Origin: Tomocerus qinae
Lineage: Eukaryota; Arthropoda; Collembola; Entomobryomorpha; Tomoceridae
Direction of reading: 5' to 3'
NCBI GenBank assembly: GCA_020055645.1
Contig: CM034546.1
Coordinates: forward strand, 87,110,001-87,174,000
Length of the DNA stretch: 64,000 nt
This document shows, piece by piece, positions 1 to 12,926 of the stretch (position 1 is the first letter of the stretch; the number at the start of each line of letters is the position of its first letter). The translations under genes and the position numbers were made by a program. The notes under the pieces were generated by a model. It worked only from the letters and a program-made list of their open reading frames with translations. It was not told the origin of the DNA and searched no databases.

Positions 1-285
1 GATAAAGTTAATTGATAAGACAACTACTATAAGGGAAGGAAACCTTCCTTTGCTTATGTCAACAAGAAGTAATCGGTTAGTTTAGGTCATACCTTCCACA
101 CTAAAGTATTACTTACAGTTCAATTTCTTAAATATTTTGGAGGATCCATTACTATGAATGATAACCCCAGAATGTCACTCTTACCGAACCGCATGATAAT
201 GACATTCAGTTATCGGAGTAAATTTTCTTCACAAAGATTGTTTCTCAAAACTGCAAAATTCGTTCAATTTTTATTAACTTTTAAA

Positions 286-435
286 CCTTTTTAGCTCGTC
301 TGAGTAAGGCAGCTTATAGAATCGCACAGCCTGTTCGTGCGTCCGTCCGAACCCACGATAGCTTTCGAACGCATTGACCGAAGTTGACCAAACTCCTAGA
401 CATAAACAATGCCTGTAGACCGGTGATAAGTGTAA
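286..435 (+). repeat. dispersed repeat module, copy A (partial)
   Basis: This is a short, diverged copy of a module found four times in the window (also near 667, 2878 and 13700). Shared landmarks are AGCTCG at the start, a GCAGCTTATAGAA-like stretch, a run of CTGT/CCGT triplets, then CACGATA followed by CTTTCGAACG. Only the first 150 bases of the longer copies are present. The family is not identified. Confidence 0.7.
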
Positions 436-666
436 GTAGGTTGTGTGCATTAGCCAGCCATTAGCTAGCCAACAAAACATTTAGCCTACCTCAACACAAT
501 AAGTAGATATGTATACCGTTACGGTCAGCACAGCAACGGACATTATACATGTTCCATGGATTGGTGGAAATCAAAGTTACCTGTAGCCATAGTGAGACCG
601 AATGTATGCATGCTTTAGTAAGGCTAAGGTTGTCTCAAGCGGATATTTGAATATTGAAAATTCATT

Positions 667-1145
667 TTTAGCTCGCCTGAATAAGGCAGCTTATAGAACC
701 GCACAGTCTGTCTGTCTGTCCGGACCCACGACAACTTTCGAACGCATTCACCGAAGTTGACCAAATTACGCATAGACAATGCCTATGGACTAGTGACGAA
801 CCCTATTGATTTTGGTTCAAATCATTCCATAAGTTGCTGAGATACCGCGCGCTCACTTTGTCTTTATTTGATAGTCAAAGTGAAAATTTGCTGTATAATG
901 GATATTAAAAAGTTCAATGGCGTTTCCTATAAATTGTTAGCGAGATAGTACAAAACATTTCAATACGCTTCTACCAAATTTAAGATTTTATAATAAAGCA
1001 AATAAAACCGGAAAATAATTGTTATACGATGGAAATAAATCTATTTTGGATTTATAATCAATTTTATAGTCAAATTTTCATTTTTCGATTTCCTTTCAAT
1101 TTTACAGTCATTATTAGCCAAATTTAATTTTCTGCAGATTTTAAT
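667..1145 (+). repeat. dispersed repeat module, copy B (long)
   Basis: About 480 bases align almost base for base with 2878-3358. Shared segments include GATACCGCGCGCTCACTTTG and the CTGCAGATTTTAAT end. The first 130 bases match copy A. The two long copies differ mostly in their first 180 bases and are nearly identical afterwards, which suggests recent amplification or gene conversion of the distal part. No ORF of note lies inside. It is probably a non-autonomous transposable element; I did not find target duplications. Confidence 0.8.
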
Positions 1146-1189
1146 TATGTGTCATTTCCATCTTTCCATTTTTGCGAAGACACGCTTTG

Positions 1190-1501
1190 CATTTCGATCA
1201 ATATCTACCAAAGTTCTACTCCGATTTTATAATGCAGTACACGGTTGAAATTAGAAACGTATTCCCTTCAAGTTATATAAATAAAATTAGCATTATACGA
1301 GCTAATTATGTATTTTGTTAATATTAAGTTGTGAAATCATGGCAAAATTCGACAAAAAAGTTTAACCATTTTTAACGGATAGTAAGCTAAGAATATTTAT
1401 TTCTTTTTTTATATAACTTGAAGGGAATACGTTTCTGATTTTAACCATGTACTGTATTATAAAATCGGAGTAGAACTTTGGTAGATATTGATCGAAATGT
1501 A
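1190..1501. mobile_element. palindromic MITE-like element
   Basis: Two arms of about 95 bases (1190-1285 and 1400-1501) are near-perfect reverse complements separated by about 115 bases. The arm begins CATTTCGATCAATATCTACC and its complement closes the right side. There is no coding capacity. The structure fits a fold-back MITE. A target duplication could not be assigned with certainty. Confidence 0.7.
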
Positions 1502-2877
1502 AAAAATGATTTACATGTATTTTGATAGTCTTTTGAATTTTTTAAATCGTATATACCGGGCGCTTAAGTAATAAGGCTTAATAACCTGCATTAACATTAC
1601 AGAACTTCAGATAAATTGAAAACCTGATTTAGCTCCTATATCGCTTTATCAAACCTGCGGACATCTAAAGAATATAAACATAGTATTACGGAATAATATC
1701 AAAGTTTTAGGATGTTACAAATGAGGCAGATTTAAGTAAAAATCCCTATATTGCGGTCTCATGTATCATTGCGGTCTCATATATCATTCGTAGTAAATCT
1801 CTAAATTTTTGTGCGTCTATTGGAAGAAGTAAAGTATTTTTTTGTTGAAGGACGAATGTATCGTCAAGCCAAAAGTGTTCCCATTCTGCCCGATCCTCGA
1901 TCATTATCCCTACATTAAAGGGCTGTCGTACAATGTGCGCCTGAAACTGGCAATCTTCATGTGACACCTTCGTTAAAATAATACTTGGTCGTTCTACTTC
2001 GATTCGTATCCACATAGCTTGTGATACTTTAAGGCTGCGCGGACGGGGTACAAACTGTAGTAAATCGTCAAAAGCTAGGAAGTGTTCCAATGACATGACG
2101 CGTACCTCAAAAGGCTTGAATGGTCTAGAGTTTAGTAATCTACCCATTCATTCGGGACATAAGCTTTGCAGATTTTCTTCTGTATTTCTATAAGCGCAAA
2201 CAAGCGATCGCAAGATAAGAAAGAATGGCCACTTATAAAAATTTCTGTTCAAAAGAAGTATAAAATCTTCGTGCGATCAACATTTTCCCAAAAACTAGTG
2301 TGATGTAGTTATTGTTTGGTCCATAGCATCTGTCACTCCAGATAATTAAGTGTCGTTGTTGATTACATTGCAATGGTGGCACATTTTCTTTGACCCAACG
2401 CCATAGACAAGACAACAACTCTTCTGATCCTTTAGTGGCAACACTTTCAGTCCACAAAAACATTGTAGGGTCTTCTCTCCCCGCGTCGTAGACACAGAAA
2501 TTATAGGTAGAGTATTGTCGTAAATAGAACATATCTTTATGCTCTAACGTCGGTGTAAACAGTACCTAAAACATTAAAGTACATTTGAATTTAAAGAATA
2601 TTGAACTGGTTGTAAAATACAATAACATAAAATGATAATGGTATTTACTTGCTGCATGTCCACACACAAAACTGTTACATCATTTCTGTGTTCTGAAGCA
2701 AAGCGAATGTCGCCATTCATTTTTCTATAAGCAGAATCAGCAGCATAGTGGTGTACTTCGGTCTCCTGTTGAATTTGATTTCGAATGTCCTCATTAGGGG
2801 CAGATATTAGAGCTACAAATAATTTTTCGCATATTGACTGCATGTGTCAGATCTTAATTTGGCGAATTTAAGACCCG

Positions 2878-3358
2878 TTTTAGCTCGCCTGAGGAAGCGA
2901 GCTTATAGAACCGCACAGTCTGTCCGTACGTCCGTCCCCACGATAACTTTCGAAAGCAATGACGGATATTGACCAAACTTGGCAAAAACAATGCCTATGG
3001 ACCACTGACGATCCCTATTGAATTTGGGGTAAATCGGCATATTGGTTGCTGAGATACCGCGCGCTCACTTTGTCTTCATTTTGATAGTCAAAGTGAAAAT
3101 TTGCTGTATAATGGACATTAAAAAGTTCAATGGTGTTTCCTATAAATTGTTAGCGAGATAGTACAAAACATTTCAATACGCTTCTACCAAATTTAAGATT
3201 TTATAATAAAGCAAATAAAACCGGAAAATAATTGTTATACGATGGAAATAAATCTATTTTGGATTTATATTCAATTTTATAGTCAAATTTTCATTTTTCG
3301 ATTTCCTTTCAATTTTACAGTCATTATTAGCCGAATTTAATTTTCTGCAGATTTTAAT
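2878..3358 (+). repeat. dispersed repeat module, copy C (long)
   Basis: This is a second long copy, collinear with 667-1145. It lies inside the span of the broken minus-strand gene, between its RSDTCS exon and its RGKHNNRANR exon, so it is either intronic or a later insertion. Its 3' end runs directly into the 40-bp minisatellite, whose unit resembles the tail of this module, so the minisatellite may have grown out of the module end. Confidence 0.8.
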
Positions 3359-3870
3359 ACTCATAATCAATCGAAGTTGAATATCTGTTGATTTTCATAG
3401 TCAACATTAATGTACTTTAATTTTCTGTCGATTTTTATAGTCAAAGTTAATGTAATTTGATTTTTTTTTTGATTTTTACAGTTAACATTAATGTAATTTG
3501 ATTTTGTGTTGATTTTTATAGTCAACATTAATGTACTTTGATTTTGTGTTGATTTTTATAGTCAACATTAATCGACTTTGATTTTCGGTTGATTTTTATA
3601 GTCAACATTATTCCATTTTGATTTTTCGTTGATTTTCATAGTCAACATCAATCAATTTTGATTTTCGGTTGATTTTCACTGTCAACATTTATCAATTTAG
3701 ATTTTCTGTTGATTTTCACTGTAAACATTAATCAATTTGATTTTCGGTTGATTTTCCCGTTAAAATTTATCCATTTAGATTTTCTGTTGATTTTCATGGT
3801 CAACAATCAACAATTTTGATTTTCAGTTGATTTTCATTGTCAACAATCATCAATTTTGATTTTATGTTGA
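3359..3870 (+). repeat. 40-bp degenerate minisatellite
   Basis: About 12-13 copies of a 40-bp unit occur. The recognisable parts are TTGATTTTTATAGTCAACAT and ATTAATGTACTTTGATTTT. Units near 3480-3600 are the most regular; those after 3700 replace ATAG with ACTG or ATTG. Each unit contains the pair GTTGATTTT and AGTCAAC, which are weakly complementary to one another. Confidence 0.85.
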
Positions 3871-5269
3871 TGTTTCAAATGATATAGCTTCGTTTCCTTA
3901 TGATATCAATGTCTGAATTTTTAATATGCTGTAGCTACATATATAAAGACTCAATTCTGAAAGTTTGATCAAAATCCGTACGCTCAGTTTTGTGTTACCT
4001 ACTTGTGAGTACTTTTCGTCTACCAAAATGTGTACACGGTAACCATTACTCAGGTGAGCTTATGTTACGGCTTGCTGTAGGTTTTTTGAATTCTGTTCTA
4101 TACGCATTCCAAAGAAAAGGAGCCCGGACAAAGTTTTCGTTTTCTGCCACAAATTGCAGAAACATTTTAGATAAATTCAGACCTGACGGTAAGTATTGTT
4201 GGACAGGATCTCCTTTATTTCGTTTATAGTGTGATAATTGAGTTGGATATGCTGAAATGTGCGTATTGATTTGATGAAGAGTAAAAGCATCTAAACGATT
4301 AGCACGATTGTTATGTTTGCCCCTCAAATCATTTCCAATGAGTTTTCCTTGGGCCAACTTCTGATGAATGACCCGAACTCGTTTCCTGCTTATTTTAAGT
4401 ACATCCATGAAAGTTTGTACACATACTTCAGCTTTAAACCCGTCCGTTGGTAAGTAATACCTAAAATTAGTTTAGGTTTAGTCAATAAATTCGGCTTTTA
4501 GTGTAATACGAGAATATAAGGCTGGATGTAAATATTATTTTATCAGTCTAACCTGAAGGCATTATTTTGCCGCATAGCATTTTCTGGAGGTAAACTTCGA
4601 CTTATATGGGATAGTAGAAAGGTAGTCTGCTGGTCGTAATCTTGGCTGCTGTAAAATTCTCTGAATATTTGCTGTTTAGTTTCCAATTAATATAAACAAC
4701 CTTCTTTTTGGCAGATGTTCGTGCATATCTTGTTCTAAATATATACAAGAAAATTTCTAATAAGATTCACTCATTAATTTGGAATTTAACTAGGAATTAA
4801 AATTAATTTTGGAACTCGAATTTCATTTTCACTAACCTCTAATGTTGGAATTTTCCCTGGGACTGGACATCCTGATGTCGAGATATAATGCTCTGCTGAC
4901 TTTCTTTTTCGTACAACAGTTTGATGCAAGTCTAGATTTTGGGCCCTTTTTTGCAAACTTTTAATTTCAATACTTTTGATTCGGTTAATCTAATGTCTGT
5001 TTTCCCCATTTTAACTAATTAAAAAGGGTAAAATTTTCCGTGACCAAATTATCACAATTGGAAAGTTGAAACTCAATTTACTCTAATTTTATGATTTCAT
5101 GATCCATTCTTACATGCTGGCGCTATTTGTGAACCATCCCATTACATGTCAAATTTCGTTGCTAGGTTTACCAATTCATTTAAAAAATGGAAAAGGCCCT
5201 TCTTGATCTCCAATCGACAATTGTTTCTGTGAAGGGCTCAGCACCAATTTTACAAAACCATCTATTTAA

Positions 5270-7950
5270 AATTCAATCTTAATCATCAGGCTTTTCATCG
5301 GATTTTTTGGCGTAAATCAAGCAATCTCCCCCTGAAAGATTTTAAAATGTTAACAGCAACATTTTGGAACAGCATCAGCACCCTACCAAGCTATTAAGTC
5401 TGTTCAACATTTGGCTGAAACTGAAATTGCAAATTTTCCCGAAGCTGGGCAAATAATATTTCAAGATTTTTATGTCGACGATTTTCTTTCTGGAGCCGAA
5501 AGTAAAGATAAGGCATTGAAATTACAAAACGAACTAGTCAACTTGCTACAGTTGGGAAATTTTCAACTTAGAAAATGATCTTCCAATTCTGTTGAAGTTT
5601 TGGAAGCTATTCCTGCCAACATGAAGGAGACTCAACCACCGTTGAACATTGAGGAGGACTGCTCGAATAAAACATTTGCAAGTTCTGGAATCTTGCAACA
5701 GATGAATTTGCGTTAGAAGTTCATTTAACTGAAAATTCTTCATGGACAGAGCGGAATATATTATCAGAGATAGCAAAAACTAAAAAAAGTAAGGGTGAGG
5801 ACCTATTAGGGATACTCTCTCTTACCATAATGAAAACAAAAATTTTCAAGGAAAATTTTGTTGACAAGAAGTCTGGACTGGGAGGATATATTATCTCAAG
5901 ACGTCGTTCAAAGTTGGCAAACCTATAGAAATGAATTACAAAAAATTGAAGAAATAAGTATTCCTAGATTTTTTTGAAAAAGAAAAACTGTTCATTTCTA
6001 TTGCTGGGATTTTGCTTGCAATTCAGTTAAGACTCGTCACATCAAAAACCGAACGTTGCCCCAGTCCAACTAGCGAGACTTGAACTGTGCGGAGCTGTCT
6101 TACCATCAAGATTAATGAAAAAAGTCTGAAAATCTTTATCTTTGAAAATTGAAAATGTATTTGCATGGGCAGATTCGATAATCGTGTTAGGCTGGCTTGG
6201 ATCTCCACCGCAGCGATGGAAAACGTTTGTATCAAATCGTGTGGCTGAAATTCAAGATATTATTTCATTTGAAATCTGATCTCACATTTCGGGAAACGAA
6301 AATACAGCTGACTATGCAAACCGAGGAATTAGTCCTTCAGAATTGAAAGAATTTTCTCTGTGGTGGAACGGACCACAATTTCTCTCAAACCAAAAGTTTG
6401 AAATTGCTGAAGAATTACTTCTTGAAGAAAAGAAAAGTCTCAAATTGTAAACAATTCTTCGGTGAATGAAAATGACACATTGAAAGCTGCCATTTTGAAA
6501 CTTTCATCATGGGAGACACTACAAAATGTCGTTGCTTTCGTCTTGAGATTTGTACGTTATTCAAGAAGGAAATGTGAAAAAAGAATAATCTCACTTAAAG
6601 AATTAAAGGAAGCTGAGAAATTAATTGTAAAGAAAATTCAATCTGAAAAATTTAAAAGGGAAATGACAAGTATGAATCAAAAGAAGCCTTTACCAAAAGA
6701 TACTAGAAAATTTCAGAATTTAAATCCTTTTCTATATCATGAAGGAATTCGGAGGACGATTGGAGAAAGCAAATGTTGGCTATGATAAAATGCTACCAAT
6801 ACGCCTTCTTAAAAATCACCATGTCACAAACAGTGATAATTCGACATTATCACAAGTCATTGCTGCATACTGCATCTCAACTGTTGCTGGCCAATCTCCA
6901 AGATAAATATTCTATACTCTCTGGACGAGATGTAGTCCAAAAAGAAATAAGAAAATGTGTCGTCTGTGTTCGACTTCGAGCTTAAACAGCAAAACAGATG
7001 ATAAGAAATCTGACGGAGCTGCGAGTGACACCCTCCCGACCATTTTACAGTTGTGGTGTGGATTTTGCTGGACCTTTTAATTTAAAAAATGCTAGATGAC
7101 GCATTCCAATTAAGTACAACTCATATATCTCTGTTTATCTGTTTGTCAACTAGAGCTACACACCTGGAACCGATCAGTGATATGTCTACCGAATCCTTTC
7201 TTGAAATGTTCAAACGGTTCATATCCACTCGTGGGAAACCATCCGACATGTATTCAGACTGTGGAACGAATTTCTTTGGAGCTGATCGGGAACTCAAAAA
7301 TCTTATGTAAATGTTTGATGATCAACAACGTCAAAATGAAATAAAAAGCTGTGAAGGAAGACAAGGAATCAGGTGGGATTTTAACTCCCCTACTGGAAGT
7401 CAATTTGGAGGTCTGTGGGAAGCAGGAGTTGAGTCGATGAAGTTTCCCCTGAAAAGAGATATTGGGAGCTCCTGAATTTTGAAGAATATTAACAATATTG
7501 AAGCAAGTAGAAGCCTGTCTTAATTCTCGGCCCATAACTGCTCTGTCGACAGATCCTACTGAGATGTCTGCCCTTACTCCTGGTCACTTTTTAATAGGAT
7601 CTGCCATTATTGCAATGCAGGAACCAGACTTGACAACTTTAGGTGAAAATCGACTTTCTCTATGGCAAATGGTTTAAAGGATGTTCCAACATTTTTGCAA
7701 GCGATGGAGTCGAGAGCATTTGTCTAGATTACAGCAGAGACTTAAGTGGTGATCCGTAAAGGCTAACTTGGAAGTCGGAAAACTCGTACTGGTTAAAGAT
7801 GATCGTTTACCTCCTCGTATGTGAGAAATGGGACGGATCACTTAAGTATATCCATGGACTGATGATTGTGTCCGTGTCGTAAAGGTGAAAGCTGCAGATG
7901 GAGAAGTCTAAAGATTAATAGTCAAGCTGTTGCTTCTTCCCATTGATTAA
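5270..7950 (+). mobile_element. decayed BEL/Pao LTR retrotransposon (pol remnant)
   Basis: Translated in shifting plus-strand frames, this stretch reads as a BEL/Pao polymerase. At about 5285-5400 it shows reverse transcriptase text, followed by the YVDD catalytic box (YVDDFLSGAES, about 5470). At about 6058-6420 it shows the RNase H-like region (LARLELCGA, WADSIIVLGWL, NTADYANRG). At about 6840-6980 it shows an integrase zinc-finger region with spaced His and Cys (HYHKSLLHTASQ, CVVC). The integrase core follows, with all three acidic positions visible (CGVDFAGPF near 7055, YSDCGTNFFGA near 7255, FGGLWEAGVE near 7410). Many stops and frame changes show that it is dead. Neither gag nor protease was recognised, and no LTR pair was found, so the copy is truncated or its ends are too diverged to see. 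Confidence 0.9.
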
Positions 7951-8957
7951 AAATTTTGTTTTAATTTTAGTATAATACAAACGATTTAATTCTATAATAT
8001 AATCGCACTAATACCTGACTATCTATGTCTTGGTACGACAGCCTAGGAAACCTGCATATATTACGAAACCTAAAGCCCCCTCTTCCAAGTGTAGCACATG
8101 TGCATGTGTAAGCTCTGAACGCAACACTTCTGGGTATCTCCTCCTCTCATCAACGGCACACGTAATATATGCACGTTCCTTAAAGGCAAAAAAGCAAAAT
8201 GCGCATGCCCCCCTTCTCTAAACCAACGAAATGAGTTGTTGCATAATAAGCCTTATACCTAATCGTCAGCAATCTCAACTGCGTTTTGTGACAAGTGGTG
8301 GAATTTTTGTAACTTTTTGACCTTTTTTGACTGCTACGATTTCTCCACATTGGTAACTGGAACTGCCGCTGACGGATACCCGTTGTGAAGAAGAAGATTT
8401 ATTCTTTGTAATTGTAAGTAATCGTAATTAATTATTGAGATTGAACTAGCTACTATGACACCTGTAACATCTTTTAATTAGAACTATTGATTATTATTAT
8501 TATTTCAATTAAATAAATTTCCCACATTAGTGAATACAAAATACGATTAATGCGTTTTTGCAGTTTATCAAAAAATAATAATTCGGACCTAAAAATTAAC
8601 CTTCTTAAGGCTTACTTGGTTGTCATTTTCCCTGTATACCACGTGTTGTCAACTGTAAATAATAAAATCTGATCGATTGATCTACGATTTCCAAATTTGC
8701 TGATACTTAAAGTTTAAAGCTGTTTTTGTTGTTCACATTTGAAAAAATATCCAGCAACAGAATACAAAACTGTTCATAAATTATGTCACTGCTTAATGAC
8801 ATAATAAAATAATAGTAACTAATAAATAAGTTAACATTGCTTCATTTGTGGATTGTTCATTTAATTACATTCTTAAAACCTCGCAGCAATAATTTATAAC
8901 AAATGTGTACACATTACAAAATACCACTACGGTGGTAGAGAGCCAGCACGAAAGTAG
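7951..8957. other. no gene recognised
   Basis: AT-rich sequence with only short chance ORFs (the longest, near 8030-8221, resembles nothing I know). No RNA gene, terminal repeat or tandem repeat is visible. It could include the far-diverged 3' LTR of the upstream retroelement, but I cannot show this. Confidence 0.5.
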
Positions 8958-8965
8958 CGTCTACG

Positions 8966-9703
8966 CAGGGTTGTGGGTCGGGTTTTTATGGGTTGGGGTT
9001 TTTGGCAAAAAACCCACCCCGCTTTACTTAAAAAACCCTGGGTTTATTGGGTTTCTTACAAAACATACAATAATGTGCACTAAAGCTCCATCTAGATAAG
9101 CAAATCATACGAATTTTCTCCTATTTCTGTTCAAAAAAGTAAACAAATATATAATCAGATGGAAACAAATTGTAGCTTTTACACTTTTACGTGAAACGTA
9201 TCCTATCAATCAAGTTGACTATTATATTAGTTTTAAAAGTTTTATGCAATCTTTAATCATTGTGAAGATTATGTTTGTTGTATAGATAATTATGCTCAAT
9301 TTTAATTAACTACCTACATTTTCAAAATTTGCTCTACTGCTTCACAATTAAAGCTCCAAATTAATGAAGGAATTTCATACTGTCAATTTAATCAGTAAAA
9401 TATTATAATGCGTATGGTTATTTACTAATTTTAGTATAGTTGCTCAAAAAATACTATGTGTTTGCTGTTTTAAAATGGGTTTTAAATAAAACTTTTTGTG
9501 CTTTAATTTTTGTTTTTATAGGAGAAAATAATTGTAGTTTTAGGAATCAAAGTTGTTATTGTTAGGTGTATTTTTCCTATATGGCATAGTATAGACTTTC
9601 ATTCATACCTATCGTTATATAAAAAAACCCTTAAACCCAAAAAACCCAAAAAACCCTGGGTCGTGGGTTTTTTCCTAAAAAACCCGGGTTTTTCGATACC
9701 TTG
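8966..9703. mobile_element. hAT-like non-autonomous element 1
   Basis: The element starts CAGGGTTGTGGGTCGGG and ends ACCCGGGTTTTTCGATACCTTG. It is flanked by CGTCTACG (8958-8965) and CGTCCACG (9704-9711), an 8-bp duplication with one mismatch. Both ends are full of GGGTTTTT/AAAAACCC tracts. A CAGGG terminus and 8-bp target duplication are typical of hAT transposons. The AT-rich interior has no transposase ORF, so it would depend on a helper elsewhere. Confidence 0.8.
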
Positions 9704-9711
9704 CGTCCACG

Positions 9712-11160
9712 TCGCCTGGCTTTGAAACAATGTATTTTCATTGGCTAATGACTTTCAAAAAAATATTTCAATCAATTTTATCAGCATCACGTTAATGGTG
9801 AAGAATATTTCCTCGCTTTATATTTACATGTCATTCTAACAGCACAATATGATACTTCAAACACGAGCGTTAATAAAATCATTATTAACCACGGCTTTCT
9901 TTATGTGATGGTTTGCATGATGACTTTTACCTGTGGGCTAGGTTCGTTGGTGTGCTGGGTTCACTAGTATGTTATAATGTTATAATTATACAAAATTTAA
10001 TGTTGAAATGTAATCATCATAAATTAATATGAATTTAGTTTAAATTTATTTTGTTAAATTGAAATATTTGTATTTCAAAACCCCGGAAAATGTTTTGTAT
10101 AGTAGTATTGTTGTTGTAGTGATATTAATGTAAATCAATCATGCTTCATGCGCATGATCAAATATTGTTGTTGATGAGAAAATCTCATTTTAAAAACCAG
10201 TTCTGTCTAGAATTGCCTTGAGATAGGGTGTCAAAATTGTTTACTGTGAAAATTGCTATTTTTTTCGAAATTCAATATAGTGTGTTTAGTAGTTTTAATC
10301 AGTGTTTTCTCTGAATTTATTCTACTTGAATCTGTAATTAAATATCAGTTGACATTTGTAATTATACTACATTATAGACCATAGCTAGGCAGGAACTCAA
10401 AAGTACAATCGTATTTTTGGACATTCCATATTAGATTGTAAAAAGGCATATACCAGTCAAACTTCAGCGAACACACTCCAATACATAATTGGATTGGCAT
10501 GCACTGGAAACTTGCAACCGTTACTGCTGAATAAATACCTAGAAGTTTCCACCATTCTGTGTATGAGTCTTATAGACTCTTGTCCTAAACTCTAAGTGAA
10601 AATAAAACTTGAGAAAAGAGAGTGTGACAATGTAGATGTGAGAGACAATTACAAAGTGATTTATTCATGAAAAGTGTCATCTTTATATAGGGATACAATA
10701 CGATGTAGTGGGGTTAAATGAACTTAAAACTAAGTATTAATCTAGAGTACTAACCTAGTTATTAACTAATAAACTGGAACAGAGTTATACATTAAACTAG
10801 GAAAACTGGAACATACTTAAGAAACTGCCAGTAGGGCTCTATATACACATGTAAGTGTATGCGTACATATTCGTACCTGAAAATAAAGGAAGTGTAAATA
10901 TTATTTTAACTTGTATGGTGTATGAATAAAATGTAAACAAAAGCTTAAGTAAGCATAAAGCAGGTTAAGCATAAAAGTACTTAGCATAAAAGTACTTATG
11001 TATATGTGTATAAGTATGCATAAATGTAACTTGATTATTATATAGTGCATATATAGTGTAGGTATATATATAGAATCTACTTACTATGGTATATTATATA
11101 GTTTTAAATACATGGCCTTTAACTATTATATTATGGCAATTCCTTTATATACATAAATAC
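9712..11160. other. no gene recognised
   Basis: About 1.4 kb of AT-rich sequence without a supported gene. Around 10,840-11,060 there are alternating TATATGTGTATAAG-like stretches and a short direct repeat (AGCATAAAAGTACTTA, twice near 10,968-10,996). Nothing else stands out. Confidence 0.5.
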
Positions 11161-11288
11161 ATAATCCCGTACTTATTCCGCATATTATTTAATTCCTAAT
11201 CTCGTACTTGTTCCGCATAATAGTTGTTTTAATCCATAATCTCATATTTATTCCGCATAATTAATCCATAATCCCGTACTTTTTGCAT
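11161..11288 (+). repeat. short direct repeats, 31-38 bp unit
   Basis: About 3.6 imperfect copies of a unit carrying ATAATCCCGTACTTATTCCG occur in a row. The spacing varies between roughly 31 and 38 bases. No coding role is evident. Confidence 0.7.
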
Positions 11289-12926
11289 GAGAAGTCCGTT
11301 CGGGATATTTGGGACTGACGTTAATGGTGGATTTTTCTTAATGCATTTGTTATTTTGAAGGTTAATAATTATTATGATGTAAATAATAATTGATTTTACG
11401 GTATTTACTTGAATTGATTTGTGTGAAACTCCTCATTCATATGTAATAGCGCCAATTAGTTTTGGTGATTCATTAATCTAGCAAAATAATTGCGTTATAT
11501 TATCCTTAAGAATAGCTGTTAGGGAAAATAGTATCAAATTTCATGTTTTAGTAAATAATAAAATCTCTATGGATATTATTTAAAATTATGAATACTATTC
11601 AAAAAACCAGAATCCAAAGCCCGTCCTATGCATATATTGAACTTTTCTGCGGGAATATAAGAATTGCAATTTTGACTGTGACACTGTGACTATTCGTAAA
11701 CTTCATTGTATATACCCATTGTACACAAACACAGCTATATACAACCCAATTCGTGAGATTTTTCTATGGATGCGTATGAACTGATATTCGTGTTAAAAAA
11801 CAATAAATCCCGTGTTATTTCTTAGGACCTTCATTTGTAACTCTAGATGCTTTAGAATCTTCGGCTATAAAGACCACTGTTCTGTTCTGTCTTCCCATTT
11901 GATTGACTATTTTCAATTACTGGTTGTTAGTATTCAGTCATTTAGTCATAATATTGTTATTAATATTAGAATGTTAGAATTACTGTAATAGGAGGTCAAT
12001 AAACTCAATATCACAATAGTCACCAAATTACAAACACTATGAAATTAAATTCATCACACACTCTTTGTCACCTAAAAAGGCTGGAGAAGTTGTAGAGCCA
12101 ATTTAGGTGATTTATCTATTTTTTCCTATTTTTGAATGAGTTTTCTTAAAAATAGTAAAAATGGTTGTCCTATATTACGTTATGTGATACAATTTCATTC
12201 AATGATATACCAAAACATAGTTAAGATATATATACTCTTTCGACTTTACGCTTTACATTGCAAAGCAGTACGAAAGAGTTAAGAGGCTCAGGTCCAAAAA
12301 CTGTCTCCGGAGGAGCAAATTCTATCTCCACCAGGCTTATATATTTTCGCACTTCATCAGCAGCGCCACAGCATAGAGTTACAAAACGACAAGGGAAACC
12401 GCCTCGTCAAAGAGACGGATAGTTAGACACTGCGGCGGGGGAGCCTACAAACATTCGACTAAGTGTTTTATTGTTTTTCCCAAAAATAAGGTACCTTGCT
12501 TTTCGGTTAGTTTTAAATATCAGTCAGTGAACCCCTAGACTAACCAAAACACCAACACACACAATAAATGTTTTGAAAGATTTATATTTTAGCGCCCATC
12601 CAGCCAAGATCAGACAATTTACTAAGCCACTTGACTACCAAGAAGGTGGTCATAGGCAAAGCAAAAATTTCGACTTTTTTTCGCAAAGTCATTTTCAGTT
12701 TTTAACTTAACATTTTGGCAAAAAAATCATGTTTACAATTTTCAAACTGTGATATCTTAGAAAAAGAAGTCGAAAGTGTGAAATTTTCAATGAAACAATG
12801 AAGAAAGTTTCGATGTATCTTTTTCAAATTTACTTATGTGTGTAGGACCAGTCGTCTCAGATCCTCAGGGACTTTGCTAAAAAAAGTTAAGGGCAAATAT
12901 GATAGTCAGTGTAACCAGCTGTAACT
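11289..12926. other. no gene recognised
   Basis: This 1.6-kb stretch has no convincing ORF, RNA gene or repeat. A weak inverted repeat of about 8 bases (CTCTTTCG with CGAAAGAG) surrounds 12,235-12,280. The stretch 12,330-12,440 is locally richer in G and C, but no family was recognised. Confidence 0.5.

Larger units (their letters stand above)
1746..4955 (-). pseudogene. broken multi-exon gene of the DUF7869 family
   Basis: Minus-strand exons can be followed from about 4955 down to 1746. Pieces are: 4955-4837, ending at a GTTAGT donor; about 4667-4553, containing FREFYSSQDYDQQTTFLLSH with donor at 4552; 4460-4046, beginning YYLPTDGF with a preceding AG and containing the KRVRVIHQKL and RGKHNNRANR motifs; about 2855-2650, with RSDTCS, EVHHYAADSAYRKMNGDI and CVDMQQ before a GTAAAT donor; about 2571-2235, with VLFTPTLEHKDMFYLRQYS, NFCVYDAGR and IIWSDRCYGPNNN; and 2147-1746. 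This motif order is that of a widespread arthropod family of uncharacterised, possibly transposon-derived proteins that I recall as DUF7869. Single-base frame breaks after RSDTCS (about 2840), after EQKF (about 2235) and after EWVD (about 2145) make it non-functional as read. Repeat copy C and a 40-bp minisatellite occupy the gap between 2860 and 4046. Family identity is from memory; the exon edges are inferred. Confidence 0.7.

Noticed and set aside
5270-7950. LTRs flanking the BEL/Pao remnant
   Set aside because: I compared the sequence before 5270 and after 7950 and found no direct repeat pair long enough to call.
12296-12470. A tRNA or other small RNA in the GC-richer patch
   Set aside because: No cloverleaf, A-box or B-box pair could be placed convincingly.
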